Shown piece after piece: positions 51,619 through 63,128 of a DNA stretch of 64,000 nucleotides. The translations under genes and the position numbers were made by a program. Under the pieces are notes generated by a model. The model saw only the letters and a list, made by a program, of their open reading frames with translations. It did no database searches and was not told the DNA's origin. The DNA is from Cyrtodaria siliqua (Eukaryota > Mollusca > Bivalvia > Adapedonta > Hiatellidae), in the NCBI GenBank assembly GCA_037043455.1, contig JAWPHD010010286.1, positions 1-64,000 of the forward strand. The letters run 5' to 3'. Numbering within the stretch: the stretch's first letter is position 1; each line of letters begins with the position of its first letter.

Positions 51619-54600
51619 GTGAGTAAACAATTATCTTTTTCCTAAGACCTTATTGGATAGGCCTGTACACTTGAAAACTTGGTATATCGAGTATTTTCTT
51701 GGACAAATACGTATTCATATTCGCCACCCTCTGAACCGAGACTGAACCGACTTTATGATATATCATTACATAAAAAGGGTTGACAATTATAGGGCTACCG
51801 CCTTGGAACGGATTGAAAAAACATAACTCTGTCTTCATTTGAGTTATTTTGCACTTTGTACAGTAATTTAATACTTATAATTTGTGTCTGCTCTATAACT
51901 CGAAAACTACTAATAGGACTGTTATTAAATTAAAGAGTTACTGCCCTTTGTAATTCTATACTTATCATGTTTCCATTATGTTTTTCCATATGAGGGTCCC
52001 AGGGCCCCCATATACAATTTTTGGGGGGTCCTGTTTCAGATTTTAGGGGTCCCTTTTTAAATATTACACAAATGATCAATTCTGCTTTCATTTAGTAAAG
52101 GAATATCATTATAGGTATTTAAATATAATTGCTATAGGGTCCAATGGCTTGTGACACTTATTTACAAAGATGATACATTATTAATCTGCTAACCCAAGGG
52201 GTGGAAACAGAGCATAAAAATAGGTTTAATATACTGATTTAAAGTTAACTCTAGCAGTATGACTATGTTGTAAGTGTATATATCCATCCCTAGGATACAT
52301 GACAGTGGTAGAAATTAACTATTTTAGGCACTTGCAAACTTGGCCAGTGCATAATATTTCAACTTGCCAAATTGGAAATCTACTAACTGACCATTACTAT
52401 GACATTATAACATAATTTTTCCAAGCTTTTTGCAAAATCAAACTTTTTTCTTTCGACCATATTAGTATCGGACAAAAATTTGCTAGATGATATCATCGAT
52501 AACCATTAGGCCTATAAAAAAAACTACCGATCCTGATTTTGACATCCCCACCCGACCGTAAAAAATAGCAACGATGACGAAGAAAATGAAGTATTATACC
52601 AGACCCTGTCGCTTGGCAAAGATCATTTCCGTTTTCAATTTTAAATGCATACATCTTTTTGGCATTGGAAGTTGTCAAGCTACGAAGTGAAAAACGTACA
52701 CAAATCTGAAGATAAATGCTTTGACTTGTTGCAAAGAAATAAATTCAAACTCGGTTGAATATTATGTTATACACGCACAACCGGAAGTGATAATGGCTTC
52801 GAACTTTCGGCGTTTGTTTATAAACGATATTTAGAAGATTTACAATGATTACAATGACCAATAACGCTCCAAATGTCTATTACGTAAATGTGCGTCCCAA
52901 GGGATGCAGCTACTCGTGAATTACAGGTCCCATGCTTTTTTTCGAGTCAGGGACGCATAAAAGCTGCGTCAATGGAAACCCTGCTTATAATTCTTTTTCG
53001 AAGCATAGCTCCAAAACTACAGGTACTAATGGATCTGCAATGAAACAGAATGACAGAGAGCATTTAGAGGATGTGGAAAATGCAAGAACCATAACTATAT
53101 GTTTATTTTAAATAAGAGTTATTGCCCTTTGCTATTGTATACTTATTATTCTTGTAGGATGCATAGCTTAAAAAATACTAATGTGACTGGAATGAAACTT
53201 CACACAATGATAGATGGCAATGAGAGGAAGTGCAGAGTGCTCTATCAGATTGAAATTCGAGCTACTGCCTTTTGTAGTGTTATACATACATTTTTTGTTT
53301 ATTTTACTTTCTGCTTTATGTGCAGTGATAACACTTTATACAAAGCACCCAATCATGGGCTCTACAGCTACATAGGAAAACACACTGGCGGGGGATATGG
53401 CTGTCTTTCATTTAAAAATTTAAATCACTTTTTCGAAACAAGAGCTATTGTATATCAATATACTAATAATAGTCGCACACATGTATACATTATGATTACA
53501 TGCAGTCAGTTATCCTTAATTTTATTTCTTGCAGGTTCGAAGAATGACTTGGACAATTTTGAAAGTTTGTGGTCAACAACACACAGAGCTAAGGCCCTGG
53601 ACAGTGAAAAAAAAAAGAATGGCAGGCCTGAGGGTGGCTTTTTGTCAGTTTGGCCAGAGGACCCTCCGTCACAGTCGCAGACAGATGATGTAAGATGTAT
53701 TTAAATCTATGCCAGGGTTTATACTGTTCACCTTATTAGCAAATAATCAGGGTTGCGACTAATTTATTTTAATCTCCTAATTTAAGAACACGCACATAAA
53801 ATGTCTGACTAAAACACTCGGCATTTTAAGGTTCTAAGATGTAAGATTATTTTATTGTATTGTCTTTCAAAGACAGCTGTTTACAGTGTAAAACTTTGTA
53901 TCGGTTAAAATAGTGTTTAGCAAGTATCACAACTGAATAATCATCTGAGGGAGCAGGCTCAGTGGAGAGCATGATAATCTTAAAATCTGCAGATCACAAT
54001 TTTTTAGCCTTGGTTTCTTAAATGCAAGATAATTCCTCTTACTTCGTCGATCAGAAAAGTCCCTTTTAGTGGAGTGGAGACATGTTACAGAACAATAGGC
54101 AGGGGTTCTGGAAATATTTTGAAAATCCACTTACCCAGGGCAAGTGGATTTTCAAAAGTCACTTGCCCTGCCCATAAAGTCACTTGCCCTTCATTTAAGA
54201 ACACTAATAATGTCCTAAAAATTGGCGTTGTACTATTAAAAAACAAGAATGAAGCTATTTTGTTCATTTAAATTTGTGACAAGCAAAGAAACAAGACAAA
54301 AAATGTTATTAGAAATATTCACTTGGAACCCAATTTTTATCTGTAACTTTCCTACACCTTTGCATTTGAACTAAAGGAAGACATATTTGAGGCTTGCACA
54401 GATGTTCCCCTAGAAATTGTTTAAGAAGTAGTAGCAAGCTTATTTATCAAAATCGAACTTTAGAATTCCAGGAGAAGGTTCCGTGAATGTTTGAAATCGT
54501 GAAAACCCATGACATGCGCATATCGCCAAGTTTTGCAAGTTATTTGTGTAGTATGCACTTCCATACACCTTTAATTATAGCATATATCAATGAAATACAC

Positions 54601-57600
54601 TAAATGCCTCATAAAATTGCATGGTTAAATGAGTCTGCTTCGAGTAGAAAAAAAAGCACTTTCGTTACGAAAACAAATCCTTGGCTAGATTGTCTAAACA
54701 AAACAAAATATCACGTGGGTCTGTCAGTCATTATTTTGACACATTAAATTTGCAAATTAAGAGTTTTCTGTATTTGATTGGTCAAATTTGGAAAAGTTTC
54801 TGCTTGTAGCTAGAATAGAATAGAATATTTTTATTTTACAATCATGGGCCACAAAGATGGCAATATAATCACAGTTAAATGAACAACAAAATGAAACATA
54901 ACGAAACTTAATTCTTATTAGCATAATAACAGTAAAATGAAATTATATTATATGCACATATTCATAAAACACACATTAAAGAAGATTAATTCAGTCATAA
55001 TATATATTGTGTTCATGAGTTAATATACCCTTAAATATAAATATCAATACAATATTAACATCTGCAAGACTTGTACTGAAGTATTATTGTTATCATTATT
55101 ATAAATTCTCTATTGTATGACAAGATTATACTATTATGCCATATACTGATCAATAGTCTAGAAATAACACAGTACAATATAACCATAAGATTTTAATAGA
55201 TCTAATACTGACAATGTTTATGGTTGGACTGTCACAGACATGATTGCCACCTGGACTCTTCATTTGTCTCCGCCACTCGCCATAGGAGAAACCAAATTGC
55301 AAATGGCGAAACTTTTGTCAAGTAAATTGGCGAAAGTCATTTTGACCCATGTAAACTGACGGCTGGCATTGGCGAACGTGGCGAAAGTCTGTGGTTGCGG
55401 CCATGTTTTTTGGAAAAATCCTTGACAGATTTTCCGATTTTCGGTGTTTATAGAAGAGCTAAAATCTATAGACTGTTACGACCATTGCGCTTTATATTAG
55501 ATACAGATTATTTTACATAGTGACGTCATACTGCAACTCAATTGGTGTGCCTATACTGGAGGGATGATTCTGTATTTTTCATGTTATTCATTAACAATGT
55601 ATTTTCAGTAATGTACAATGCAACCGATGCTGCAGCTGCAGAGACTAGGCACGGCAGCTGTAGGCAGAAAACGGAAAGCTACAAGTTTACCTACGACATT
55701 GAAGCAGGTAATGGCTATTTCATTTAAATTTACCTGGATGTGGGGAAAGGCCAAATTTTTTTGTCCTGGCTCAACCGTATTTGGTCATGAGCTTCCTTAT
55801 GGGATTATTTTGATTTCTCCAATCGAACCCAAATTCCGTAACCATTAAAATGTACAGTCCCATTTCACATCAACTTTAACATGTAAGCTGTGTTTACAGG
55901 TCTCTATCATATTTCCAGTCCTAGCACAACCAACTTTGGGCCTGAATTTTCTTTATAGTATTATCTAAAGGATTGCATTTTTGTCTTCTTCATAATTTGG
56001 GCTTCATCGGAACCAACCAAATTTGTGATGGCCCATAAAATGTGCAATAAATGCAGATCAAGGTTTGTGTGTAAGCTGTTGTAATATCTATAACTGTTGT
56101 CTTAGCTCAACCAACTTTTGAGTTGGGATTCACCAGACCCATCTTAATCACCTTACCCATTCCTTTATTATTTCTTTTCTTGAAATATTCTCTTTTTCAT
56201 TCTTTAATATTGCTCTTGCAGTGTTCAATCTAGCTTTACCAAACTGGGGGCCATTTGGGCCCATGGAATTTGCAATTGGGGGCCATTGTAAAAAAATGGG
56301 GGGCCAAACAAAAAACTAAAAGTAAAAAAATCATGCCTTTAAATAATGTATTTTGTTGCTTTGACTCCAATGTCTCAGTGGCAGTTACCGTATAATAAAT
56401 GGAACTTGAAGTGAACTGTCAACTTGGAAACAATTTAACTAATTAAACGTTTGAACTGTCAATCAACAGTAATATGTACAGTATATTGTACTATATAGTG
56501 AGTAGAGCTATCACCTGACTCAAATGAGAAAGTAGCGTCACAAGGTTTATCATCTGACTTCGGCTTTTTCGCCGTTTTTGGCAAGAAAAAATCTGAAATC
56601 CGCTTCATCATTGATGCCGACACGGCTTGTGTAAAGCCATAGCAACAGCCATTACACTGTATTTACTATGTAAAAATACTGTACAGTTTAGTTTATCGAT
56701 CGCAACACAGTCAGCAGGTGTGCGAGCTGTGCCTAAATAGCATAATGGGAGAAATTGACCGAAATTAACGAAATAACCATCGCTGATCGAGTTTGCCGAC
56801 AGGCCCATTCCTTATGAGAAATTGCACCATTTCAATCGCAAGGTATCAATGGCGTAGCCTAGATTGAACACTGCTCATGGATATATATATCTTTAAATTT
56901 TTTATATAGATTGCCTGTATTAAGAGAGACTCCACATTCTCTAATTGTATATCAGGAGTGTAATTTGTTGTTCTCTCAGAAAGCTGCGCAGTTCTCCGAC
57001 AGATCTTTTTGTCATAATTGTGATAACCTGTAAAAAGTGCAGTGTCAAATTTCTCATCAACTTCAGCGTGTTTCTGTATCTATAAAAAAATAATTGTGTA
57101 AACAGGTCAAACCTGCTTTTAAACTTTGCTTAAACATTTGTTGCCATGTCTTAATTTATTTTTTTCATTTGATTTACAGGTTAAAAAACTGACAATAACA
57201 ACAAAGGCAAAAACAACAACTAAGGTACCAACAGCAACACAGGTGACTACAACAACAAAGGCGCCAACAGCAACAAAGACGAAAACAACAACAAAGGTAC
57301 CAACAGCAACACAGACGACTACAACAACAAAGGCAACGACAATAAAGGCGCCGACAGCAACAAAGACGAAAACAACAACAAAGGTACCAACAGCAACACA
57401 GGTGACTACGACACCAAAGGCATCAACAGCAACAAAGATGACAACAGCAACAAAGGTGAAAACAGCAACAAAGGCTACAAAGTTGACTCGAGCAAAAGTG
57501 ACAACAAGAAATCCAACAAACAATACTCAACAAGCCACAGCTGTAAAAAAAGTGGTAAGTGACAAGGCGGTATATTTTATGCCCTGCAAATCGACATGTG

Positions 57601-60600
57601 GTGTTACAATTGCCAGTCTTTCCATGTCCTCCGTCCCACTTTAATTTGGTAAACTCTGTTTAATCCTAAGACAAAATAAATTAATACCTGTGTCGGTCGG
57701 TCGGTCGGTCAGTCGGTAGGTCAGCTTTTATTTTTATGCCCCAACATTCAAAGAACGATGGTTAGGCATGCTGCATACAGTTTTACCTCTGTCCATTTAT
57801 GCCGAAAATGTTGTTCGGACTCTTTAACTTGAGTAATTGTTACCAAGTCTTCTCCCAACTTAGTGTTATTGTATAAAGGCACACTGTTTCAAGTTTGATA
57901 ACCAATCCTATCACCTCAGTAATTACAGAGTCATGCTCTTTGGAATAGTAACTATTTTACAGAAAGAGGAGAAAATATACTTTTTATACGCCCGTTTGAA
58001 AAATGGGACGTATCATGATACGGGGTTGTCTCTCTGTAAACAATTCGCATTTCGCACAATAAATCCCTCATGAATGAAACTTCATAGGTACATTGCCCTA
58101 GGTGATAGGAGGAACCCTTTTGTTTTTGGGGCCAAAATCATAACACCTACACTCATAAAACTTCATAGGTACAGTGACACCATTTACAGACAGGTTATTT
58201 CCGCCTCTGTGCCACAAGCTGTGACAGCAGCGAATTGATTGGTCGAGAGGCGATCAAGGTCGTCAGGCATGGTGTCAATCACTGTTATGCAGCGCGTGCT
58301 CATTGTTACGATGTTTGGACTATCGAAATAGGTACATGTGTATTGGATTGATGCTTGCAAGCAAATACACGCGCGTCATAAAAACGCACAGGTGGTAAAT
58401 TAGCTGCATCAGAATTGGGTCAAATTGAATTTCCATGCATCAAAGCGCATTCTACTGAGAACCCAAAGAACCCTGTACATAATCATCAAGAAAATATCAC
58501 GATACCTTGGTGTGAGAAGAAACCCTATTTTTATATTGAAATGTGCATTCCACACAATAACTTAAAAAATATGACACCTACAATCATTAAACTTCATTTG
58601 TACATTGCCCTAGATGAAGGGAGGAACCCTATTGATTTTGGGCATAACTGGAGTAGTTTTAATCCAATCTTGATGAAATTTGGACATAATGTTCATGGCC
58701 ACAATAGCTTTGTCAAGTTCGGAGTCATGGCTCTTTGATTTTTGAAATTGAAGATTTTTGCAGTATCTGCTCAATAACTTTAACATTTATAATCCGATCT
58801 TAATGAAACTTGGGACAATGTATATGTGCATAATATCTTGGTCAAGTTCTGTTCAATAACCAGCCACATTGCTACCATAATGCCAGAGTTATGGCCCATT
58901 GATTTTTGAATATTGATGAGTTTGTGGTTTCTGCTCAATAAATTTAACATTTATAATCCAATCTTGATGAAACTTTGGGCATAGTCAAGGTAAATTTGTA
59001 CATACCAATGATGTTCATATAAATATTAATTCCATATGTATGACGAGTGTATATTGTTCAATTTGGCGCTCTTGTTTTGTTTTGGCCTAAATTGATTAAT
59101 GAAAAATTGGCATAATTTAGTATACAGGTTTATTACAAAAAAATTGACATTATGATTTGTTTCAAAAAGATCTTAGACAAGACGACATTAAGCAAAATTG
59201 GTTCTTTTTTTTTCAGGGTACTCTTGGCAGGACAATCACAGTACATTATGAAGGATCTGGGGGTAGTGCTCAAACCGCTCCTGGTGTACCTGAACGTGAA
59301 CCTAGGTTTTTCAGCCATATCTCGAAGGACCAGGCAGATGTGATAGAAGGTCACATAAACAACTTCAGCAACAACAAAAGGTCATTCAGCACTCAGACAG
59401 AGGAGTGTATTGTTGTTTACACGGCGGATCAGTACAAAACATTTACGAAACAGCATGGATGTCTGTACACAGGCGACGAACCGATACCGACTCAAACAGA
59501 AGCTATGAATAAACAACCTTTGGTGAAGGAAGCACAACCTGAAGATAATGACGTTAACCAAAAATTAGATGTGATTATAACATTGTTAAGTAGTGTTACA
59601 AACGTAAAGTTGCAAGAAATAAAAACAGTGTTAGGCCAATGCAAAACAAAGCAAAGGCAACGGTATGGTGACAGACTTCAGTGGCCAGATGAGATAGAAG
59701 ATGACTCAGTAACAAACTTGCCTTTCACTGACTTTGATTCTTTGCCTCCATCTGATACTGGTTGCTTGAATATCCAGGTTAGCACATCGCATGAGGCTCC
59801 TGTTACAGGCGGTGGTAATCTGGGCATTCAAAGTGGCAGTAATATTGTGTTACCACAGAGCTGCATTCAGTCTGGCCAGACGTCTTTGGGTAACTTGAAT
59901 GTCCAGGTTAGCCCTGTTACAGGCGGTGGTAATCTGGGCATTCAAGGTGGCAGTATTGTGTTACCACAGAGCTGCATTCAGTCTGGCCAGACTTCTTTTG
60001 GTAACTTGAATGTCCAGGTTAGCCCATCGCATGAGGGTCCTGTTACAGGCGGTGGTAATCTGGGCATTCAAGGTGCCAGTGGCAGTAATATTGTGTTACC
60101 ACAGAGCTGCATTCAGTCTGGCCAGACGTCTTTGGGTAACTTGAATGTCCAGGTTAGCCCTGTTACAGGCGGTGGTAATCTGGGCAATCACGGTGCCAGT
60201 GGCAGTATTGTGTTGCCACAGAGTTGCATTCAGTCTGGCCAGACATCTTTGGTTAACTTGAATGTCCAGGTTAGCCCATCGCATGAGGGTCCTGTTACAG
60301 GCGGTGGTAATCTGGGCATTCAAGGTGCCAGTGGCAGTACTGTGTTACCACAAAGCTGCATTCAGTCTGGCCAGACTTCTTTCGGTAACTTGAATGTCCA
60401 GGTTAGCCCATCGCATGAGGGTCCTGTTACAGGCGGTGGTAATCTGGGCATTCAAGGTGCCAGTGGCAGTAATATTGTGTTACCACAGAGCTGCATTCTG
60501 TCTGGCCAGACGTCTTTGGGTAACTTGAAAGTCCAGGTTAGCCCATCGCATGAGGGTCTTGTTACAGGCGGTGGTAATCTGGGCTTTCAAGGTGCCAGTG

Positions 60601-61646
60601 GCAGTACTGTGTTACCACAAAGCTGCATTCAGTCTGGCCAGCCTTCTTTCGGTAACTTGAATGTCCAGGTTAGCCCATCGCATGAGGGTCCTGTTACAGG
60701 CGGTGGTAATCTGGGCATTCAAGGTGTCAGTGGCAGTAATATTGTGTTACCACAGAGCTGCATTCAGTCTGGCCAGACTTCTTTCGGTAACTTGAATGTC
60801 CAGGTTAGCCCGTCGCATGAGGGTCTTGTTAAAGGAGGTGGTAATCTGGGCATTCAAGGTACCAGTGGCAGTATTGTGTCTGGCCAGACTTCTTTTGGTA
60901 ACTTTAACCAATCACTTTTGGGCAGTGCTTATAAAGGGGGTGCTAATCAATACACTCAAGGTGCTAGTGGCAGTGATCTTTTATCTCAGTTGTGTCAGTC
61001 TGCCTCAATTTCTACTAGTAGCTTGGATGCCAGGATTAACCCATCTTCTGAATATATTTCTTTGTCAGGGGGTGCTAATCTGGGTTTTCGAGGTTCTAGT
61101 GGCAATTGGTATTCAGAGCCCTGCCTTCAGCCTGCACAGTCGTCTGGTAACTTAAATGCTCGGATTATTAGCCCATCGCATGATGGTGTCGTTACAGGCA
61201 TTGGTAGTCTGGGTGTTCAAGCTGCTAGTGGCAATGTAGTTTCTCAGGCAGGTCTGTATCGGCAACCACTGAGTAGTGTACACAATACATCTTTTGTAGA
61301 AATAAGGTCCTATTCAGATATGGTTAGTGTTCCAAACTTTGCTAAAGTTAAACTCAGCAAAGATGTTGCCAGAGAACTGTTTATAAAATCTGGAACTATA
61401 ACAAATTTTGGTTGGAACTTGGCACTTGCATTATTTTCTAGGGCAGAAATGTGTGGGAAAAATTATTATGGTAGAGGTAAACCCCCTTTGTCACCAAGAC
61501 GCCGTGCAGCACTTGAAGAAGCTGTGTATGACTCATATGGTTATAAATCTGAAATAATTCGAACTGTGTCAAATTCAATCAACTCAAATATCCGAGGTTT
61601 GAAGTACAGAAGCAGACCACTTGTCGCGGCACACTTGTTTGTATAA
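51471..61646 (+). CDS. BEN-domain protein gene, five coding exons
   Basis: Coding exons: 51,471-51,618; 53,535-53,689; 55,636-55,707; 57,180-57,554; 59,217-61,646. All introns are GT-AG, and phases chain without a stop to 3180 nt, about 1059 residues. Order along the protein: a small N-terminal region, a GRKRK basic motif, a Thr/Lys-rich repeat block, a helical stretch (~365-395), a long array of ~45-residue Gly/Ser/Gln repeats, and a C-terminal BEN-like domain (~957-1049). BEN domains bind DNA or chromatin proteins, so a nuclear regulatory role is likely but inferred. In-frame stop at 51,441-51,443 upstream supports the ATG at 51,471, just after a CAG acceptor-like site. Domain call is from pattern memory. 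Confidence 0.85.
51620..53534. other. BEN gene intron 1
   Basis: Contains an R1 fragment (AAAAGGGTTGACAATTATAG, 51,776) and, at 53,000-53,260, an R5-type block resembling 21,430-21,500. No further exon supported. Confidence 0.5.
53535..53689 (+). CDS. BEN gene exon 2
   Basis: Acceptor TTTCTTGCAG, donor GATGAT then GTAAGA. Completes the Gly codon and reads SKNDLDNFESLWSTTHRAKA ... EDPPSQSQTDD. The run of Lys after LDSE and an acidic end are typical of linker sequence. The longer open frame from 53,099 is intron. Confidence 0.85.
54107..54165. repeat. 12-bp stem hairpin in intron 2
   Basis: GAAAATCCACTT and AAGTGGATTTTC face each other around a 9-nt loop near 54,120-54,152, followed by two CACTTGCCCT repeats. 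Confidence 0.7.
54814..55250 (-). repeat. non-LTR 3' end with (TCTAT)n tail
   Basis: Minus strand ends GATTGTAAAATAAAAATATT then CTATTCTATTCTA. AATAAAA plus pentamer tail fits a CR1/L2-type or RTE-type 3' end. Extent to the right is a guess, since no protein match is visible. Confidence 0.45.
55636..55707 (+). CDS. BEN gene exon 3, NLS-like, acceptor uncertain
   Basis: 24 codons LQRLGTAAVGRKRKATSLPT then TLKQ, donor GCAG then GTAATG. GRKRK is a plausible nuclear signal. The acceptor used here is CTGCAG at 55,635 (55,641 also keeps the frame). The stronger-looking TTTTCAG at 55,608 would place TAA as the first codon. Confidence 0.72.
55780..56110 (+). repeat. R4 copy in BEN gene intron 3
   Basis: Shares GGTCATGAGCTTCCTTATGG-type, TGTAAGCTGTGTTTACAGGT and GATGGCCCATAAAATGTGCA blocks with 20,560-20,990. 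Confidence 0.6.
57180..57554 (+). CDS. BEN gene exon 4, Thr/Lys repeat block
   Basis: 125 codons between TGATTTACAG and GTG then GTAAGT. Nearly all Thr, Lys, Ala, Val, Pro and Gln, with a repeating KVPTATQVTTTTKAPTATKT unit (about 22 residues) decaying to six-residue repeats. Disordered, basic; may serve as a spacer or bind nucleic acid. The open minus-strand frame opposite is a shadow of this bias. Confidence 0.82.
57690..58990. repeat. intron 4 dispersed repeats
   Basis: (GGTC)n at 57,693-57,725. A GCCCGTTTGAAAAATGGGAC hairpin-like block is at 57,991. A direct repeat of AAACTTCATAGGTACATTGC/AAACTTCATTTGTACATTGC lies at 58,076 and 58,588. ATAATCCGATCTTAATGAAACT phrases recur to 58,975. No exon detected. 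Confidence 0.55.
59217..61646 (+). CDS. BEN gene exon 5 (repeats and BEN domain)
   Basis: 809 codons and TAA. The acceptor is a long T tract then CAG. The first 180 residues are non-repetitive, with QKLDVIITLLSSVTNVKLQE likely helical. Residues ~430-930 of the protein are the 45-residue repeats. The end has VPNFAKVKLSKDVARELFIK, NLALALFSRAEMCGKNYYGR, LSPRRRAALEEAVYDSYG and a basic tail, matching the BEN layout of helices with a G(R/K)G and a LDP/LSP turn. One long exon suggests a repeat expansion inside a single exon. Confidence 0.88.
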   Translation, partial: GTLGRTITVHYEGSGGSAQTAPGVPEREPRFFSHISKDQADVIEGHINNFSNNKRSFSTQTEECIVVYTADQYKTFTKQHGCLYTGDEPIPTQTEAMNKQPLVKEAQPEDNDVNQKLDVIITLLSSVTNVKLQEIKTVLGQCKTKQRQRYGDRLQWPDEIEDDSVTNLPFTDFDSLPPSDTGCLNIQVSTSHEAPVTGGGNLGIQSGSNIVLPQSCIQSGQTSLGNLNVQVSPVTGGGNLGIQGGSIVLPQSCIQSGQTSFGNLNVQVSPSHEGPVTGGGNLGIQGASGSNIVLPQSCIQSGQTSLGNLNVQVSPVTGGGNLGNHGASGSIVLPQSCIQSGQTSLVNLNVQVSPSHEGPVTGGGNLGIQGASGSTVLPQSCIQSGQTSFGNLNVQVSPSHEGPVTGGGNLGIQGASGSNIVLPQSCILSGQTSLGNLKVQVSPSHEGLVTGGGNLGFQGASGSTVLPQSCIQSGQPSFGNLNVQVSPSHEGPVTGGGNLGIQGVSGSNIVLPQSCIQSGQTSFGNLNVQVSPSHEGLVKGGGNLGIQGTSGSIVSGQTSFGNFNQSLLGSAYKGGANQYTQGASGSDLLSQLCQSASISTSSLDARINPSSEYISLSGGANLGFRGSSGNWYSEPCLQPAQSSGNLNARIISPSHDGVVTGIGSLGVQAASGNVVSQAGLYRQPLSSVHNTSFVEIRSYSDMVSVPNFAKVKLSKDVARELFIKSGTITNFGWNLALALFSRAEMCGKNYYGRGKPPLSPRRRAALEEAVYDSYGYKSEIIRTVSNSINSNIRGLKYRSRPLVAAHLFV
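59758..61260 (+). repeat. in-frame 135-bp coding repeat array
   Basis: About nine close copies and three diverged copies of a ~45-codon unit (GNLNVQVSPSHEGPVTGGG, NLGIQGASGSNIVLPQSC, IQSGQTSF). Copies differ by in-frame indels, e.g. lack of SHEGPVT-type segments in copies 2 and 4. The diverged copies at 60,900-61,260 look oldest. Confidence 0.93.
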
Positions 61647-61679
61647 AATACCTACTACGGTGCAGATCGAATTCCAAAA

Positions 61680-61685
61680 AATAAA
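61680..61685 (+). other. candidate poly(A) signal AATAAA
   Basis: Lies 34 nt after the BEN stop codon. So short a 3' UTR is possible, but AT-rich DNA throws up this motif often. Confidence 0.3.
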
Positions 61686-61689
61686 AAAG

Positions 61690-63120
61690 ATTCGTAAAAA
61701 ATTAGCTTCAGTATCATACTAAATGTGCATACACATATGTAAAGGGATAGTCTATTAAAACATACATGGGACCCCAGGAAAGTACTTTTGAAATTGACCA
61801 TTCACCCATACATGTAGATGCAAAGTAGAGTTGAAACAACCTCATTTCGGAAAAGGGAATTCACCCTTAGATGTGTATTAAATTGCCTTCCTGGGGTTTT
61901 CGGTATGTTTTAATGGAATAGCCCCAAATTAATCTGTATTTTACTTTCTGTTTTGGTCTGAAAAACTTGCTAATTCGGCGGATTTTTGTTGTCAATTCCC
62001 ATAGTAGTTTTACATTTAAGTGTAGGTAAACACAAAATACGAATTTATTATAGCCATCATGTGAATAAATATTATGATTTCTACAACAATAACTAGCAGA
62101 ACATTTATGGACCTAGTGCATTATAATAATTTTTCCAGGATCACCTCCAGTTTCTTTAAATACAAGCAAAACAAAAAAACAGAGTAGTTTCCAGTAATGT
62201 ATGTGTATATGGCCCAACTGTTATTTGACTCGGGATCAAATTTGCCGATGTGGCATACTATATTTGCCCCACAAAAATCCATTTTTTTTATGGATTGTAT
62301 GTATACGCTTTGTCAATGAAAGGTCAAATACCATTGTTAAGGACTTGCCATATTCAAGTTTATATTATTTTTGACATTATGAATGCAGTGCAAGCAGATC
62401 GAAAGGGTCGTCATCAAAGCAATGTCATAACGGTTTGGAAAAGCTTGGTTCTTAAAGTACTGCTCTTTATTTTAGGTATGTTTGGATACATGCAGACATT
62501 TATTATGTTGTTATAAATCCAGTTTGATCATGTTGATTGATGTGGCAATTCTTTGTTTTAACCCAATACCCTTAAATAGTTTATCAAACATATTTTTTGC
62601 TCTAGTATTTTTGTGCAAATACAGATAATGTTAGAAACGCTGGATATAGTATGATACTAGATGTTATGAGTAGTACACATTTCAAATGGACTGATCCTAC
62701 GTGAGGTTAAATTTCATGACATAAATATCAATGTCTAAAATACTGAAGAAACAAATTGTTTTCTAATCTTACAGATGCAAACTACTAGAAAAATGGTTAT
62801 ACCTATAAAGTTAAGGAAGCAACTGCTTCTGACAGTAACAGTGCCAAATTAATAATTATGTTCATCCTCATAATGTACGGCAGTAAAGATTTTGTTGTAA
62901 AATATTAAATAAAAAAAAAGTTTTTAATAATAAAATAATGGCGTACATAATTGCATGTTGGTATGTGTTTAAGTATGCATGGTTTTGATTATGATGGAGG
63001 TGTTTAGTGTGTGTGGTAGTGCAATGTGATTTTTGTGTGTTTTTGTATTTTCACTTAATTTGTATCACATGTTATGTATTACACCTATAAAATGTATACA
63101 CATTATGCCCATGACTAGAA
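61690..63120. other. 3' flank of BEN gene
   Basis: AT-rich, with one 88-codon frame (62,250-62,516) without motif. TTAAATAAAAAAAAAG near 62,905 could be an alternative 3' end. Nothing else recognised. Confidence 0.35.
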
Positions 63121-63128
63121 ACATTTAA

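Noticed and set aside
53099..53704. 201-codon frame as one gene
   Set aside because: Its first two thirds are intronic repeat sequence; only 53,535-53,689 is exon, bounded by good splice sites.
57119..57523. 134-codon Val/Ala/Phe-rich minus frame
   Set aside because: Exact antisense of the Thr/Lys repeats of BEN exon 4.
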